From Crossaster papposus (taxonomy: Eukaryota > Echinodermata > Asteroidea > Velatida > Solasteridae), in contig JBAIAA010000901.1 of NCBI GenBank assembly GCA_037893245.1, positions 1 through 64,000 of the forward strand: a stretch of DNA of 64,000 nt, written 5' to 3'. How positions within the stretch are numbered: the stretch's first letter is position 1; the number at the start of each line of letters is the position of its first letter. Below the pieces are notes generated by a model. The model saw only the letters and a list, made by a program, of their open reading frames with translations. It made no database searches and was not told the DNA's origin. The translations under genes and the position numbers were made by a program. Positions 11,498-23,600 of this stretch are shown piece by piece.

Positions 11498-12515
11498 GTA
11501 GGATAGAGTGCCAGGAAGTCACTATTTGATACAGTCCTTGTCAACTCTCTAGCTGTATCTAGTGAAAACTGAATCCTCTCCAGCAAGCCAAGCGGTCGCA
11601 GTTTTCGTCCTCATTCTTCCAGTCTCTTCTCACGATCCGCCATGGATGCGTTTCATGTCGTCAATGATGCGATTTTCCTGAGCCGTTTATCTCTGCTCGT
11701 ATCTTAGCTGCTCTGTCTTGCACTTCTGTCTTGACCTTCTGAATTGTGAGATTTAAATCTTCTTTCATTCTTAAGACGTTTTCTCGTGATTCCTGGATTG
11801 CCTTCATTGAGTTTTCAAAGTTGGAGACATCAGTTCAGCCAACGATTGCTTGTAAGTTGATGCTGCCTCTTCCTATCTTAATGTACGAGTGTTCTGGCAT
11901 ACGGTGGTTTACGACAGTACAGGTCTCGGCAGATGAGTATTTCACACGTGGTACAAAAGAAACCCTTACTGCTTCGCGCCGCATGGATCGGACATTTCGG
12001 ATGTTGTTTCTGATGTTTCCTTTGTCAGTGTAATCTTCCCTCACGAATGTCCTTCAGTGGAGTTACCTTGTGGTTTGAAGAGAGGAAACAATCGAAGATG
12101 CATTTTGCTACAGGCTGAGCACACATTCTGGTCGCGAGTCCAGACATCGATGCGTTTGCCTCGTTTCCCCCCTCACAAATATCACAGGAGAAAGACCAGC
12201 ATCACTCAAGCTCACTACCTTCTCCTGAGGTTCAATCTGCTCACCAGACCGATTAGGTGAAAGTTGGTTTTCAGACCCGCACCCCCCGCCTCTGGAACGT
12301 TTTGTCCTCCTGTTGACACACACGGGGCAAGGAATCTATAGTCAGCCCTGGGTGCTTCGTGCTGCAGTATTTCAGCAGACATTGCTCGCAGAAACTATGC
12401 AGGCATTCTAATATCTTTGGCTGTTGATATTGCTCTCTGGCAAATGCAGGCACTCGAGAAGATGTCTGCTGATCGTCTCTACTAGAGCTGAACTTACTGC
12501 AGGTCCAGTCGCCAT
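11498..12515 (-). pseudogene. Truncated and frameshifted TRIM-NHL exon 1 (copy II)
   Basis: The ATG (12515), the splice acceptor before it, and the RING, B-box and most of the coiled-coil region are recognisable on the minus strand by alignment with genes A and B. The reading frame is broken by several single-base indels. Similarity ends at about 11498 ('ggatagagtgccaggaagtc'), so the end of exon 1, with the first NHL blade and the splice donor, is missing. No exon 2 is seen to its left. It is a dead paralogue. Confidence 0.85.
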
Positions 12516-12802
12516 TTTGTTTTGTCTGTGAAAAAGTAGAAGAATGTGTTTATGGATTTATTAATAGGGATCAGAAAGCCAGAGCTCTAGAATGTATGTG
12601 AATTTTAAAAGAAGAAGGGGAAAATCACACTCTACTACAACAGCACATCGTCTTCAAACTGTCATCACTTTCATTTTAGTTTTGTTTTACATTGCTATTT
12701 GGCGCAAATTATTTGAGCACAATCGGTGTGTTACTGCAGATGCAGGGGAGGCCAGTAATTTGCGACAAGTTGTACCGAGGGCCAGGAGCTTCATCACAAA
12801 AT

Positions 12803-12958
12803 TGTGACCCAGCACGAGTAATGAAACACTTTGCGACAAAAATAAAATTGAGATTTCGATTTCATCATTTAAAGCTTGTTTAGCTTTAAATGATGAAATC
12901 AAAATCTCAATTTTCACTTTTGTTGCAAAGTGTCTCATTTACTCGTGCATGGGTCACA
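12803..12958. mobile_element. Foldback element, near-perfect 156-bp hairpin
   Basis: Two arms of about 70 bases are inverted copies with a loop of only a few bases around 12882-12888. The ends are TGTGACCC and GGGTCACA. It is flanked by AAT (12800-12802 and 12959-12961), and the gene B block has the uninterrupted sequence 'catcacaaaatgtgcag' at 51785-51800. It has no coding capacity. It shares the TGTGACCC start with the larger element at 55401-55815. Confidence 0.75.
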
Positions 12959-13070
12959 AATGTGCAGAAAATGCAATAAACTAATAACCACAGCTTCATA
13001 CCGGGTACTGTCCAAAGTATTAATATTAATGTGTTAAATACTTAGTGCCGTCCAGATAATTATGTCCAAT

Positions 13071-13623
13071 CAGGCCTGTACGCAGGGGGATGGGGGGGAA
13101 GGTGGGAGGGGGGGGGGGGGGGGGGGGGGGGTGAGTTAGTCCTTGCATACGCCACTGTGGACCTCCCCGAACAATATAGGTCCACACGATGCGGGAAGAG
13201 GTTACGGTGTGTGGACTTGCACAACGTCCACAATCCGGTTTTTTCAGTTTCCAAAAAAGAGCGCTAGAGGAAAAACAGGTTAGGGTTATATAGAAAGATA
13301 GAAGGGACAGCTGAGAGGCCCATAATCCTAATTTGAGGGTAAATTTGTTTTGGGGAAGCGAGAAAATGAGTATTTAGTCCAAAGTTTGTTAACTACACGA
13401 ATACAAAGGAATGTCCACAGTGCGTATGTAAGGTAAAGCCGTGGGTGGGTGCGACGGGGTGCGTACGCACCCCCCCCCCCCCCCCCCACAAAAAAAAAAA
13501 AAAAAAAATTACCAAAAGGTCCACATTTTCCTGGGTAAATAATGGTATTTTGATGTAGAAATAACGGTACTGGCACACAAAATTTGTTGGTCCCATTGTT
13601 GGTCCAATCAAGTACAAATTCGC

Positions 13624-13675
<52 letters not shown>

Positions 13676-13699
13676 TACAAAAACCTGCGTACGGGCCTG
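13071..13699. mobile_element. hAT-like MITE rich in poly-G and poly-C
   Basis: The left end CAGGCCTGTACGCAGG is repeated inverted at the right end (CCTGCGTACGGGCCTG). CAGG(G/C)CC-type ends are usual for hAT elements, but the target duplication here is not clean (ccaat and acaat). The gene B block lacks the insert (about 53222-53235). Inside are a G run of 24 (13108-13131), a C run of 18 (13470-13487), an A run and a C run of 50 (13625-13674). Confidence 0.55.
13625..13674. repeat. Homopolymer of 50 C
   Basis: This is an uninterrupted run of 50 C on the plus strand. It lies inside the hAT-like MITE. Such runs are unstable in replication and in sequencing, so the exact length is uncertain. Confidence 0.9.
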
Positions 13700-13969
13700 A
13701 CAATGACAATAAGCACTCGTTATCTTTTCAGCATTTTGGCATTGTCAATGTCCATGATTGTACCTGCAATCTGCTATTGCCATTGTCAATTGTTTATGAA
13801 AAAACAGCGTCAAGGCTAGTGCAACCTTCTTTCCCATTTCCCTATTGACTGATAATAATATCTTTGCTCACATTTGTTAGGTCTCCGGTTTGGATGATAA
13901 AACCTTAAAGTTTCTGCCGATGCGAGTTGAAATTAATAAGCAAGTGCCAGTAACACGGAAGTACACAAG

Positions 13970-14400
13970 TCGAAATATAATGCAACATGAAGAGCGCCCC
14001 CAATATACGACACACCTAGCGTTCTGACTCTGGCTGTTTTATAAACCCCAGTTAGGATCCATTGAGCTTCATCACCATTGCCGAATTACTGCATGAACGA
14101 AGCCAAGTCGGGGACGAAGCTGGGTCTTGGAAAACGGCTCACATGTATTTCCCATGACCACTATGTGGGATGGAGGGTGGGATGAAGGATGGGAGGGGAG
14201 AAGATGGGATGGGGGGTATGATGGGATAGGGGATGTGATGGGATAGGATGGGGGGGGGGGGGGGGGGGGGAATGGGATGGGATATGTGGATGGGGTGGGA
14301 TATGTTGAATGGGATGGGATGGGATGGGATCATGGGATGGGATGAAGTGGGATGGGAAGGGGGATGGGATGGGATGGGGGATGGGATGGGATGGTGTCAA
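13970..14400. repeat. Dispersed repeat ending in an (ATGGG)n array, block II
   Basis: The conserved part (about 13970-14150) is followed by ATGGG or GGGAT units at 14158-14395, with a 21-base G run at 14250-14270. It is the counterpart of 6737-7085, 38620-38940 and 53510-54090. Long open frames here (poly-His/Pro/Ser or Gly/Met/Trp) are by-products of the repeat. Confidence 0.75.
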
Positions 14401-14510
14401 CTAATTTCCCCCAACAAACCAATTGCACTAAATAGGTCTGTCATGAACCCAATAAATAAAGCAAAGGGGAAACAGGTTTAAATTCGGTAACAAAATATAT
14501 ATTTAATTAA

Positions 14511-15697
14511 AGGGATCGTATACGTTTGGTAATTACTCCGAAAATTAATGGCAATACAAATTTACTTGGTAAAAAGTACAGCAGCTTTGTATAGTATAAT
14601 GCATTTTTTGAAACTTTTTACTTCGAAGTACTGCGGTTATACAAAATATATCACTTTTTATCTCCAAACAATTGAATCTGAGAAGCGTTACTGCAGTGAC
14701 GTTTCTTAGATTGTGTATTCCAATGCAGATTATTCTTCCTGCGTGGACATAACCGCTCCAGATTTTTAGCAATATCTCAAAATCGCTACCACCATTTGAA
14801 ATGAAATTGGTACAGGTTAGTTTTATGGTATATATCTATAACTATTGTCAGAAAGCAGAACAGACATAAATAACCTAGGTTATGTCTGTGGAAAGCAGTA
14901 ACTGTTGGATTCTGCCGATTAGCGCCCTCTTGTGACCAATTCATTGAGGCCTTATTACCATAGACATCTAAATAATATTATTATTACCAGCTAGCATGTA
15001 GGGGGCCCTCAATCAGATCCTTATAGTTTCCAATCTCATTTCTCCACACTTTCGTCGTTCCAGTGTTTTCTAATCGGAAGTTTATCCATTATAATCAAAC
15101 CGGGTCGACTTAAATTACTTCCTAAGTTATCCTTAAACCACCCAAGATTATCCTGTGCGTCATTTTGAATAGGGGGTATATTACTGGTGATTTATCATGG
15201 AGACTTTTCTACATTGATTGTAACCGCTGAGATTACCCATTTTTAGTACATGTGTATAATTGTAAATACATGCACACTAGCTATACATGGTCAAAGTGTT
15301 ATTGAGGAAGGCCATAATTATTGTACTGTTGGTGATTGTGTGTATCAGTTAAACACCCTATGTACCTTTGTGTTTCCCATATTGTTTGTGATTATTTATA
15401 GTGTTTAAACCATGTATCTAGGCCCATGTACATGTAGATCACATGTCATATTCCTCTAAATTCTCTATTAAGTAATTAGGACATAAGACACACATTGTAT
15501 GGGTCTGCTAAGTATTTATTTCCTTCATTGTTTTATTTCTTTATTTAGAACCACTGGAAATCTGGAAATCCTCACCTACCAACGGGTTCACTATCCAACC
15601 GGTTTGGTTTAAACCGGTCTATACTCCCTCACGTTTTTTAAACTATATAGGATTGAAACAAACAATGAGTTCCAATTACCAAACGTATACGACCCCT
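14511..15697. mobile_element. TIR transposon with TTAA target duplication, 1187 bp
   Basis: The left end AGGGATCGTATACGTTTGG and the right end (reverse complement AGGGGTCGTATACGTTTGG) are inverted repeats of about 25 bases. TTAA stands on each side (14507-14510 and 15698-15701). TTAA duplication is typical of piggyBac-type elements. No transposase frame is present, so it is non-autonomous. Confidence 0.7.
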
Positions 15698-15701
15698 TTA
15701 A

Positions 15702-17770
15702 AGATAATAGTTAAATAAACACAATTTTAATGTAAGGAATTAAATTATTTATAAAATGTACGACATTAGGCAAAATCAAACAGAGGGATATGTTCAAAGT
15801 AATAAGTGAACACGAACTCAAAAACGATCCAATAGATTTTTACTTGAGGCGTTTTTTTTTAAGAAAACACTGATCTACAGTATTTCCCTAAAAAAACCCG
15901 ACTCAAGTAAAAACCTATAAAATGTAACAGAATTCAACTCAGATGAATTATATCGGAGATAACTTCTCGACTCAAATAAAAGCAAACAGGTTAATTAGCC
16001 AGCAAAAATATACAAATCAAATGTTTAAATATTACCAAACTGGTAAGCGAAAGCAAAGTAAATTCAAAGTCAACGACTTTACAACCGGCAACACACTACC
16101 GGCCGAATTCTCACACAGGTACGTTGGCAACTTTTGGAGCTCGCTTTTTAACTGAAATATCATTTATTTCCAAACTATACGCCACCCAAAATTCCATTAG
16201 GATTTGTCCGCTAGTGATTATAGATAATACTGGAGCCATTCAAGTAAAGTTTTGGTATAAGAGTATTTGGGGCTCCAAAGTGTGAGATTTTAGCGAACAT
16301 TGTGCGTGTGGTATATGCATACACGTGCAACGTGACAGCGTGGTGCGCGCACGCGATACTCATGTAAATTGTAATTGTGTGTAACGTTATAATACGTTAT
16401 CCTCAATGTCGTATTAGTGAAGACAACTTAACCACCTAGCGTGTCGGTGTCAGGGTGGTTCGAGTTTGATGGTAAAGCAGGTATCGCAAGTCTGTAATCA
16501 ATAATCTCACAAGCACTAAGGCACAGGGTTTATCATTTACACATCGGAAAAGGGCATAACCAGGTATTGAATTTACATCACTCTAAATACTTACAATAAA
16601 CTGCTAGTCACATTGTTTTACGTCTTTGCCATCCTGTTCCCAACGCCGCACCAAAGATTCTTAAAGGTTTATCATGGACCATCTCAAATGCCAGGGCTGC
16701 ATGGTTGCGAGGACCTTGATAGCCATACGAACAAAGAACATGTAATTCCCAAACAGACACTGTGAATATCGAGGACGCCTGAGAATCGACTAATGGAGCC
16801 TGCCGCAGTTATTATTTGTCGACAACCAAGTACATAGAGACTTCTGCCCAACCGCAAATTAAAAAGTAAACAAATCATATCATTCAATTTATAACAAATT
16901 TCTATCAATGGCAGATCTATAGTTTTTTTGTGGTGTTTTTTTGTTAGGGGGGGGGGGGGGGGGGGGGGGGGGCAATCCCCACCCCCCACCTTCAGCTATG
17001 AACTAATGATGTGATACTACTAAAATGAGGCCAATTAATAGTTAGACAGGAGGATAGCATACTACAGATCCATCCCACATTGACTTAGAATGCAGGCCTA
17101 GATTTATATTATAGATTTCATTGTAATTGTTATGGGGGTGTTATCGACACCGCTATGTATTTGTCCCATCTGTTAAATGATTATTCCCTTATTTGCACAA
17201 GCCGTAGGTCAAACCCCACATAAGCATGCTTGGTATGTAATTACGTAACTTTCGATCTCCCACTTAGTAACCACCGAGGCGCGCGGGAGATGTTGGGTTA
17301 GTTGCGTTCACGCTCCCGACCAACTCACTTCGTTTTTACTGTAGTGTGGCAGAACGACGTCGGCGGGAAGACCCCTCCGGGACTAATCTTATTGATCCCA
17401 GGACTCCAACCAACGCCTATTATCCCACAATTATATTTATTAGCCTTGCGCAGGGATGAGCGGCTATCCAAACGCAAGGGGGGGACAAATAACGAACGGT
17501 GGACTTAACCTAGGGGCTGTTCGTTTGGCGGAAATATACCACCATTTGTGATTGAGTAATTACTGGAATGTAACAGAGCACCAATTGATCCTAAATAACT
17601 TCGCAATGACAAGTATTTCCAAAGGCGATAAAGAACTGGTTTTATTAGTTACTCTCAATCATTACATTATAATCTTGATGAACAATAACCCTTACCAGTA
17701 ATAACCCTTACCAGTGATAACACTTACTAGTAATAATCCTCGCTGTTGATAACCCTAACTGGGGATAGGA
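15702..17770. other. No gene recognised; contains a poly-G tract
   Basis: Only short, unsupported open frames are seen. A G run of 26 lies at 16947-16972. Near the right end (17680-17762) a short unit resembling 'taataacccttaccag' is repeated about four times with changes. Confidence 0.45.
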
Positions 17771-18444
17771 AAGCCACTTTCACACTAGACGATTTCCCCG
17801 GCAATTCCCCGGGAAATTTAGGTCGGTCTATTCACACTACCAAAGAAATCCCCGGGAAACTGCTTTTCCCCGGGAAACATTTACCCCTGCTCGGGAGTAG
17901 GGTTAAAGGAGAAACCCCCGGGGTTTAACGTTTTTCCAGGGGAAAAGCAACTAGTGTGAACGTCGCAGGGTTTGAACTTACCCCACCTTTTTGCGTCCAC
18001 GGGTAATCTCGAAAGGTCACTGAGTCACAAATAGCGCGCCAAATAATTCGCGCGGTGACTTAGTATTGTAATGAAGTACCTTTCAAACTTTTCGTAAATA
18101 TATTTACAGTTAAGTACAAAAGACAAATAATAACGTTTGAAAATTATACAAATAATTTAATTTTAAAGAATATGAGCAACATTAATGGTTTTAATATTTA
18201 ATAAAAGAAGTGTCGTGAACACGACTGTGTTTAGCTTCCTTCTCGTGTACGTGTATTTATAATTTCCCGGGGTTTGATGGCCAGTGTGAAACGACTGTGC
18301 ATATTCCCGGGAAATAGTGTCCCCGGGAGTTACCAAATGGGTCTAGTGTGAACGGTTGCTGGGGTGTTGGTGGGGTAAAAAATCCCCGGGAACTTCCCGG
18401 GGATTTATTTCCCGGGGATTGGCTCTGCAGTGTGAAAAGGGCTT
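17771..18444. mobile_element. MITE with subterminal CCCCGGGAA motifs
   Basis: The ends are inverted: AAGCCACTTTCACACTAG at the left and AGTGTGAAAAGGGCTT at the right. Both subterminal zones are packed with CCCCGGGAA in both orientations (for example around 17795-17885 and 18260-18420), resembling a clustered transposase-binding array. No coding region is visible. The target duplication is unclear. Confidence 0.6.
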
Positions 18445-19740
18445 AAAATACAGACCAAGCTTATACAATATAATCTGTTCACAAGCTCTCTCTATACGGC
18501 GTGAGCCTCACACAGCTTATACAATTATAATTCTTATATCTTTCATAGTAATATAAAGAAACACAAGGTAAAGCAGGGTAATGCAACACTTAACAGGCAA
18601 CCTATTTAAATATGCACAGAGTAACCCTCACACAAACTAAGGGAGCATAGAATGAAGTAGGGTTGGTAACAGGGCAATTGTAGTAACCCTCACAGAACTT
18701 TAGAACGATCCACCTGGTAAACCTCACTGGGGACAGCTTGCTCAATGACCAAGACTGCACCCGACCGATGCCACACCAACGGGCATGGAACATACACCCG
18801 GGATGCAAGTCCTCTGATCAATTTAAGCCTCGCTAATTCTCCAATACTGGTTCACCTAGCTTCGCTCACTCGTGTCCTACTACAATCAACCCAACCTTAA
18901 ATATCAGCGACAGTATCGCCCCAATTTATACACTTATAAACCTTAATGTTATATAAGATCTTTCCCCAGACTGCTAATCTACTATCAAGGTATGCCTCGC
19001 TTATCTTAATCAGACGTGGTAATATCATCGCACCGCTATGCGGAGTGCTACACATTCAGAGTCAATTGGACCAGGGGGTGGTAACCCTCGCTTGAACTAA
19101 TAAGTGCTTTACAATGGTCAATCTCTTCTACGCTAAATCAGACTAAATTTCTTCAGTTCTGCTAGGCTATCACCTACCGATCGCCGTCGGCCCCACAGAC
19201 GCCTTCCCTTGCAACTTTAACTTGAAATTATACAACTACACCGTACGTTTAGCTTACTCTATTCGCATCGCTGTCTAAACTCGAACTGCCAAAAAGGACG
19301 CGGAAATCGACCACACCTAGATAAATGCGCTACTATGATTGGTCGCCGCCAGGCCACTGCATTATTCATGTACACACACACGCACAATAGGAACCAGAAG
19401 TGCATTTCCAACACGCCGTATTAGTACGCGCTGGTAATTGGTTGCTGCATCCTGATCATGCTGCCGTTTGTGCAGCTGATTGGTCGTTGCGCATGCCCCA
19501 CGCTGTAACCGCTTGATTTTACACAAGCTTATATTTTTAGATCAACTAGACTCGAATACGAGAAAAGTCAAGGGATACGTCAAGAAAGTGCGCCACGTTA
19601 GGGGACCGCACTGTACATGACCATGGCCAGCTTCGATGGAGTGTATACAAAACACTGCACCACTTTTATAAACCTCACATATGCATTTAAAAAGTAGACT
19701 TATAGTGTTGCTGGAGCGAAACGCATTTTACAGTCTGTTT
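18445..19740. other. No gene recognised; scattered TAACCCTCRC motifs
   Basis: Short degenerate motifs resembling GGTAACCCTCAC or GGTAACCCTCGC recur at about 18608, 18683, 18713 and 19078, with weaker forms nearby. They may be the remains of a tandem repeat that the MITE at 17771-18444 has split, since similar units lie at 17680-17760. No open frame is convincing. Confidence 0.35.
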
Positions 19741-20450
19741 TTAAGGTTCAGCTGACGGCCTAGAACAAAAACTGTGGTCCCAAACAACTTTTTAGGAAAG
19801 ACGCAGTCCACTAAATTATATTATAAAATGCCAAGATGGCTCTAACAAAATGTAGGTCAACTCGACAAGGTTAATCGTTATATTTATAGGCCATCACACC
19901 ATTTGAAGATATCAATTTGTTTGCTACCGAATTATTAAGAAATGTATTACATATCTGAAAGTAAATAACGATTGTATGCATCCAGCCAAATGATTGCGCT
20001 AGATATTCTGTAATTACAACCCAAAAAAAAAATATTTTAAAAGAAATCACGATCGCCGAATGGCGATCTCGAAAAAAACCTAAGAACAACACAAAATCGA
20101 ACAATTGCCCGACGCCGGTTGAAAACGAACGCCGTATTCATTGCTTTTCTCCGCATGCATGATTGAAAAACTTCGGACAGGTCAGTTAAACGATATTTAC
20201 TATAAGATACGACACCCAAAATGCACCCATTCACTGATAATTCAAGAAATTACCAATGGTGTAGCCAACCTTTAACCATCAACCCTAAATTGTAAAGAAA
20301 CTAATTGTAATATTCACACTCGCACCAAATTTAGTTATTTATTTATGTATTTATTTATGTCTCTTACAAAATATATTTCCTCCATGTAAACAAGAATTAT
20401 GTAAATGTCAAATAGTAAAAGTGGACACCAAAATGGCTCTTTTACAAGAG
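19741..20450 (-). repeat. Downstream flank of gene A with a dispersed repeat (copy 2 of 3)
   Basis: The part from about 19750 ('aacaaaaactgtggtcc') to 19890, and 20260-20450, match the regions downstream of gene B (47247-47590) and at the right edge of the window (63607-63960). Between them, 19880-20270 is a copy of the dispersed repeat also present at 7086-7380 and 26620-26910. This shows the repeat entered the gene A flank only. Confidence 0.55.
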
Positions 20451-20554
20451 TGAGTTAATTAGGCTTTTCAAGTGGTTTGTTTCCCGGCACCAAAGCTGGT
20501 AATAATCTTACGCCGTATTTCAAGATATCACTTGTTTTATTGGTATTTGTGACT

Positions 20555-20560
20555 TTTATT
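20555..20560 (-). promoter_or_regulatory. Candidate polyadenylation signal of gene A (AATAAA)
   Basis: AATAAA on the minus strand lies 70 bases beyond the gene A stop codon. The same hexamer in the same context occurs 80 bases beyond the gene B stop (47776-47781). Conservation in both paralogues supports it, but no transcript is available. Confidence 0.4.
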
Positions 20561-20629
20561 CTATTATCAAACGAAGCTCTACAACGTCGATACAACGATA
20601 AAATCGGCATGTTTGCTTGCAATGTCGCA

Positions 20630-23600
20630 TCACATCTGGTGATACATCTTAACTGAATTGTTGTTGGCCACTGCCAGTTTCCCATCTGATGTGAATGTGA
20701 TTCCGTTGGGATAGTATAGACCCTGTGCAACGCACTTGAGAAAGCCAACTTGAGGGTCATAGTGGTGGATATGACCCGTGTTAACAATATTACGCATTGC
20801 AACATAGATACCTGAGCTATCAGTGTACACACCGCTGCAGTAATGTACTGGTTGACCATTGATGGTGGGTTTAATGGTGCGCTGTGTAGTACCATTGCCA
20901 TCAGCAACATTTACTGTCTGTGACCATGAACTAATGACAATTCTATCATTGCTGTCTACACCCAGATAGTAAGGTTTAACCTTGACTGGTATGGTACGTA
21001 GGAGCTCACCATCAGTGGGGCTGTGTTCAGTCAACACCAGCCTCTTGGCATCACCTACCACGATGGTACCATCATTCTTGACAGCTATACTCCAGTGGGC
21101 AACTGCGGTCTTACCGACCTCACTCGGTGGCACCGTTAGGAACTCATAGGCCAGCGTGTTGTCGCTGTTAAACACCTTCACATAGGATGCGCCTTCCTCG
21201 ACGACCACCAAACGATTGTTGGTGCGTGTAGCTGCAATGCCGGATGGATCTGTAGGAGTGATATCAAAACAAACAAACGTTATGCAGTTATTGCACAATC
21301 CTTTCAACACAGACATTCCTTAAAAGAGTGAAAACTGCAGTAGAAACAATGTCTGTCACATAATACATTGTCAAGGTTTGGTATACACGCTTGAGAAATC
21401 ACCGCGTCTTGTAATTCATTTGACATGATCTTGTTATGTTTTTATGCCCCAGTTGTGGGGCATAATACGCTACATTGTAATTTATCTAACTGTGTGAATA
21501 ATGAGCGAGAACAAAAAAGGGTCTTCCATGCCAACGAATGATTAGCCTTGATCAAGGCGCGTTCGTCGTTATCCGTCTGTCGTTATCCGTCCAGAAATAC
21601 ACGCCACGCGCGCCCTGCATATGCTGCTAGCTCGCCTCCGCTCCCCGTGCAAAGATACAGCGCAAACATCGACCTCATACGACCACTATTTATGCAAATC
21701 AACTGACGCTACTTTTTCGCCTTGGATCAACCGTTTTTGAAATCTTATGTTTTTCCTATATTTTGCGCCACATTTCTAGCGCATGACCTCGTATGCGAAT
21801 ACAGATAAGTATAGGCGGGGCTAAGATGTGGAGTGTCCAATCACAACGCGGTTGAATTCCGACGTCATCAAATTTGATGCAGTTACTTATTTGCAGCTTG
21901 ACATTTAAGACAAAATGGCGGATATTCAGCGTCGCCTGTCGTCCGAAGATCTGCCGTGTTGTTTGAATTCTGCAGCGAAAATATTATCCCTCGAAGATTT
22001 TAGACCCGAGCAGCGAAAGGCCTTAGAATTCTTTTCCATTTTTCTCGGAGCTCGCATGTACGTCCAGGTACTCAGCGGTTTTCAGCGTGTTTGGTCAGTT
22101 TCTTATCGCCGCATAATCGGCATTATACCCAGGCATGCTGGTCTGTGCGTTATCGCCACATTGTATGATCCAAGCATGGTCCAACGCTGTGGGGAGAGGG
22201 CATGTTTACGGCTGCAGAACCAACCTTCAAAATGATCGCAATATCGTAATTTAAACAGGGCAAGTGTCTTATATCCTCAATAACTCCCCTAATTATTTTC
22301 TTGGCAAAATTTAGCCGGCAAGGCATTTAATTATCAGGGTTCCGCGTTTTACCGAGGCACGTTTTTCAGCTGGATTAGATGCGTGCGATACAATGTAGGG
22401 CCGAGTTCGAAACGTTTCAATAGAGTCGCGGCCTTCTCCAGTCGCCGCGGTTGAAAACTCAAAACTAAGCAGCCAAACACCACTAGTTTTGACCATAACA
22501 TTGTCAACATTCAAGCAAATATCCAGCAAAACGAGCGAAAATAACTGCGACCCTCACCAATCAAGCAAGCCAGTTCAAATCTTCATGTGTAATTCCTACA
22601 AGCCTTCGTGAAAATCACTCAACTTTCTCCGATACAATATTATGTCAACAATGGCGGTGTTCGTAAACACTTGCGAGCTAGCTATGACCTTTCACAGCTA
22701 GCTCAAATTATGCAGTTTCTACGAAACGATCGACCAATAAGAAAACGACTATAAAGGTCAGCTTAATCTATTAGCATAATGAGCACCGCCCCTAAAACCT
22801 CAACTTAATGAATAATCCAAGGCGTTCATACATCTTCAGTTAATTTGCATAACAGTGACCGCGTGAGGTCGTTGTTTAAGCTTCGATTACCGCTGCGCTG
22901 TACGTACATACGGGTAACGATGAACGCCTTGACCAAGGATAACGAGTGATAAACATACACTGAAAAAAAACCACTGTCTTCCTATCACAGTATCAGTTTG
23001 TAAACGTGTTTTTATGCTAAACATGTTTAGCATGAGGAAGGATAGTGTTTAGTCATTGAACATTGATGTTTAGGAATTGGACAGGGGTGTTCAGCTGCTA
23101 CCTGCGTATACCAATGTTTAAGCAAAAATATTTCCTTCAACAAATTCACAGTATTTATAAGTTTTTTCTCTGTAACTATCAGATGTATTTTTCTTGGACT
23201 TCCCGACTTTTGTAATGAGCTTCAGGAATAAACCAAATCAAATTACTGAGGTCATATTTTCATTTTTGTCCACTTTTGAAATTTGGTTTTCATGGAAAAA
23301 CATGCCCATGTCACGAATACCTTATTTAATATAATATTATCATGTTGGAAATTTACAGTTTCAATGGATTTTTTTCTACTTTTGTTTAACCTTATTTTGT
23401 TAAAGATTTTAATACGGAAAATATTAGTGAAGAGCGAAGGCAAGTTGTTTAAGTGCATAATTTAGCAGATGACATGTAATTTTAACTTGCGTCTTTGCAT
23501 CGGGATTGTGCTTTTCTGGTTGCCATCGATGCTGCAGATCACAACTCGGTGATTGCCGTAGTCAGTCACTGCAATCTCATCAGGGTGACGAGCAGCAATG

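Noticed and set aside
13393-13716. Poly-Gly and Pro/His-rich frames at G or C runs and ATGGG arrays (also 14139-14481, 38589-39123 and 53624-54220)
   Set aside because: They are low-complexity translations of simple repeats and their frames vary with run length.
20455-20910. 151-codon minus-strand frame overlapping gene A exon 2
   Set aside because: It is an alternative frame of the NHL-coding exon. The frame at 20630-21249 joins exon 1 in phase and is conserved in gene B.
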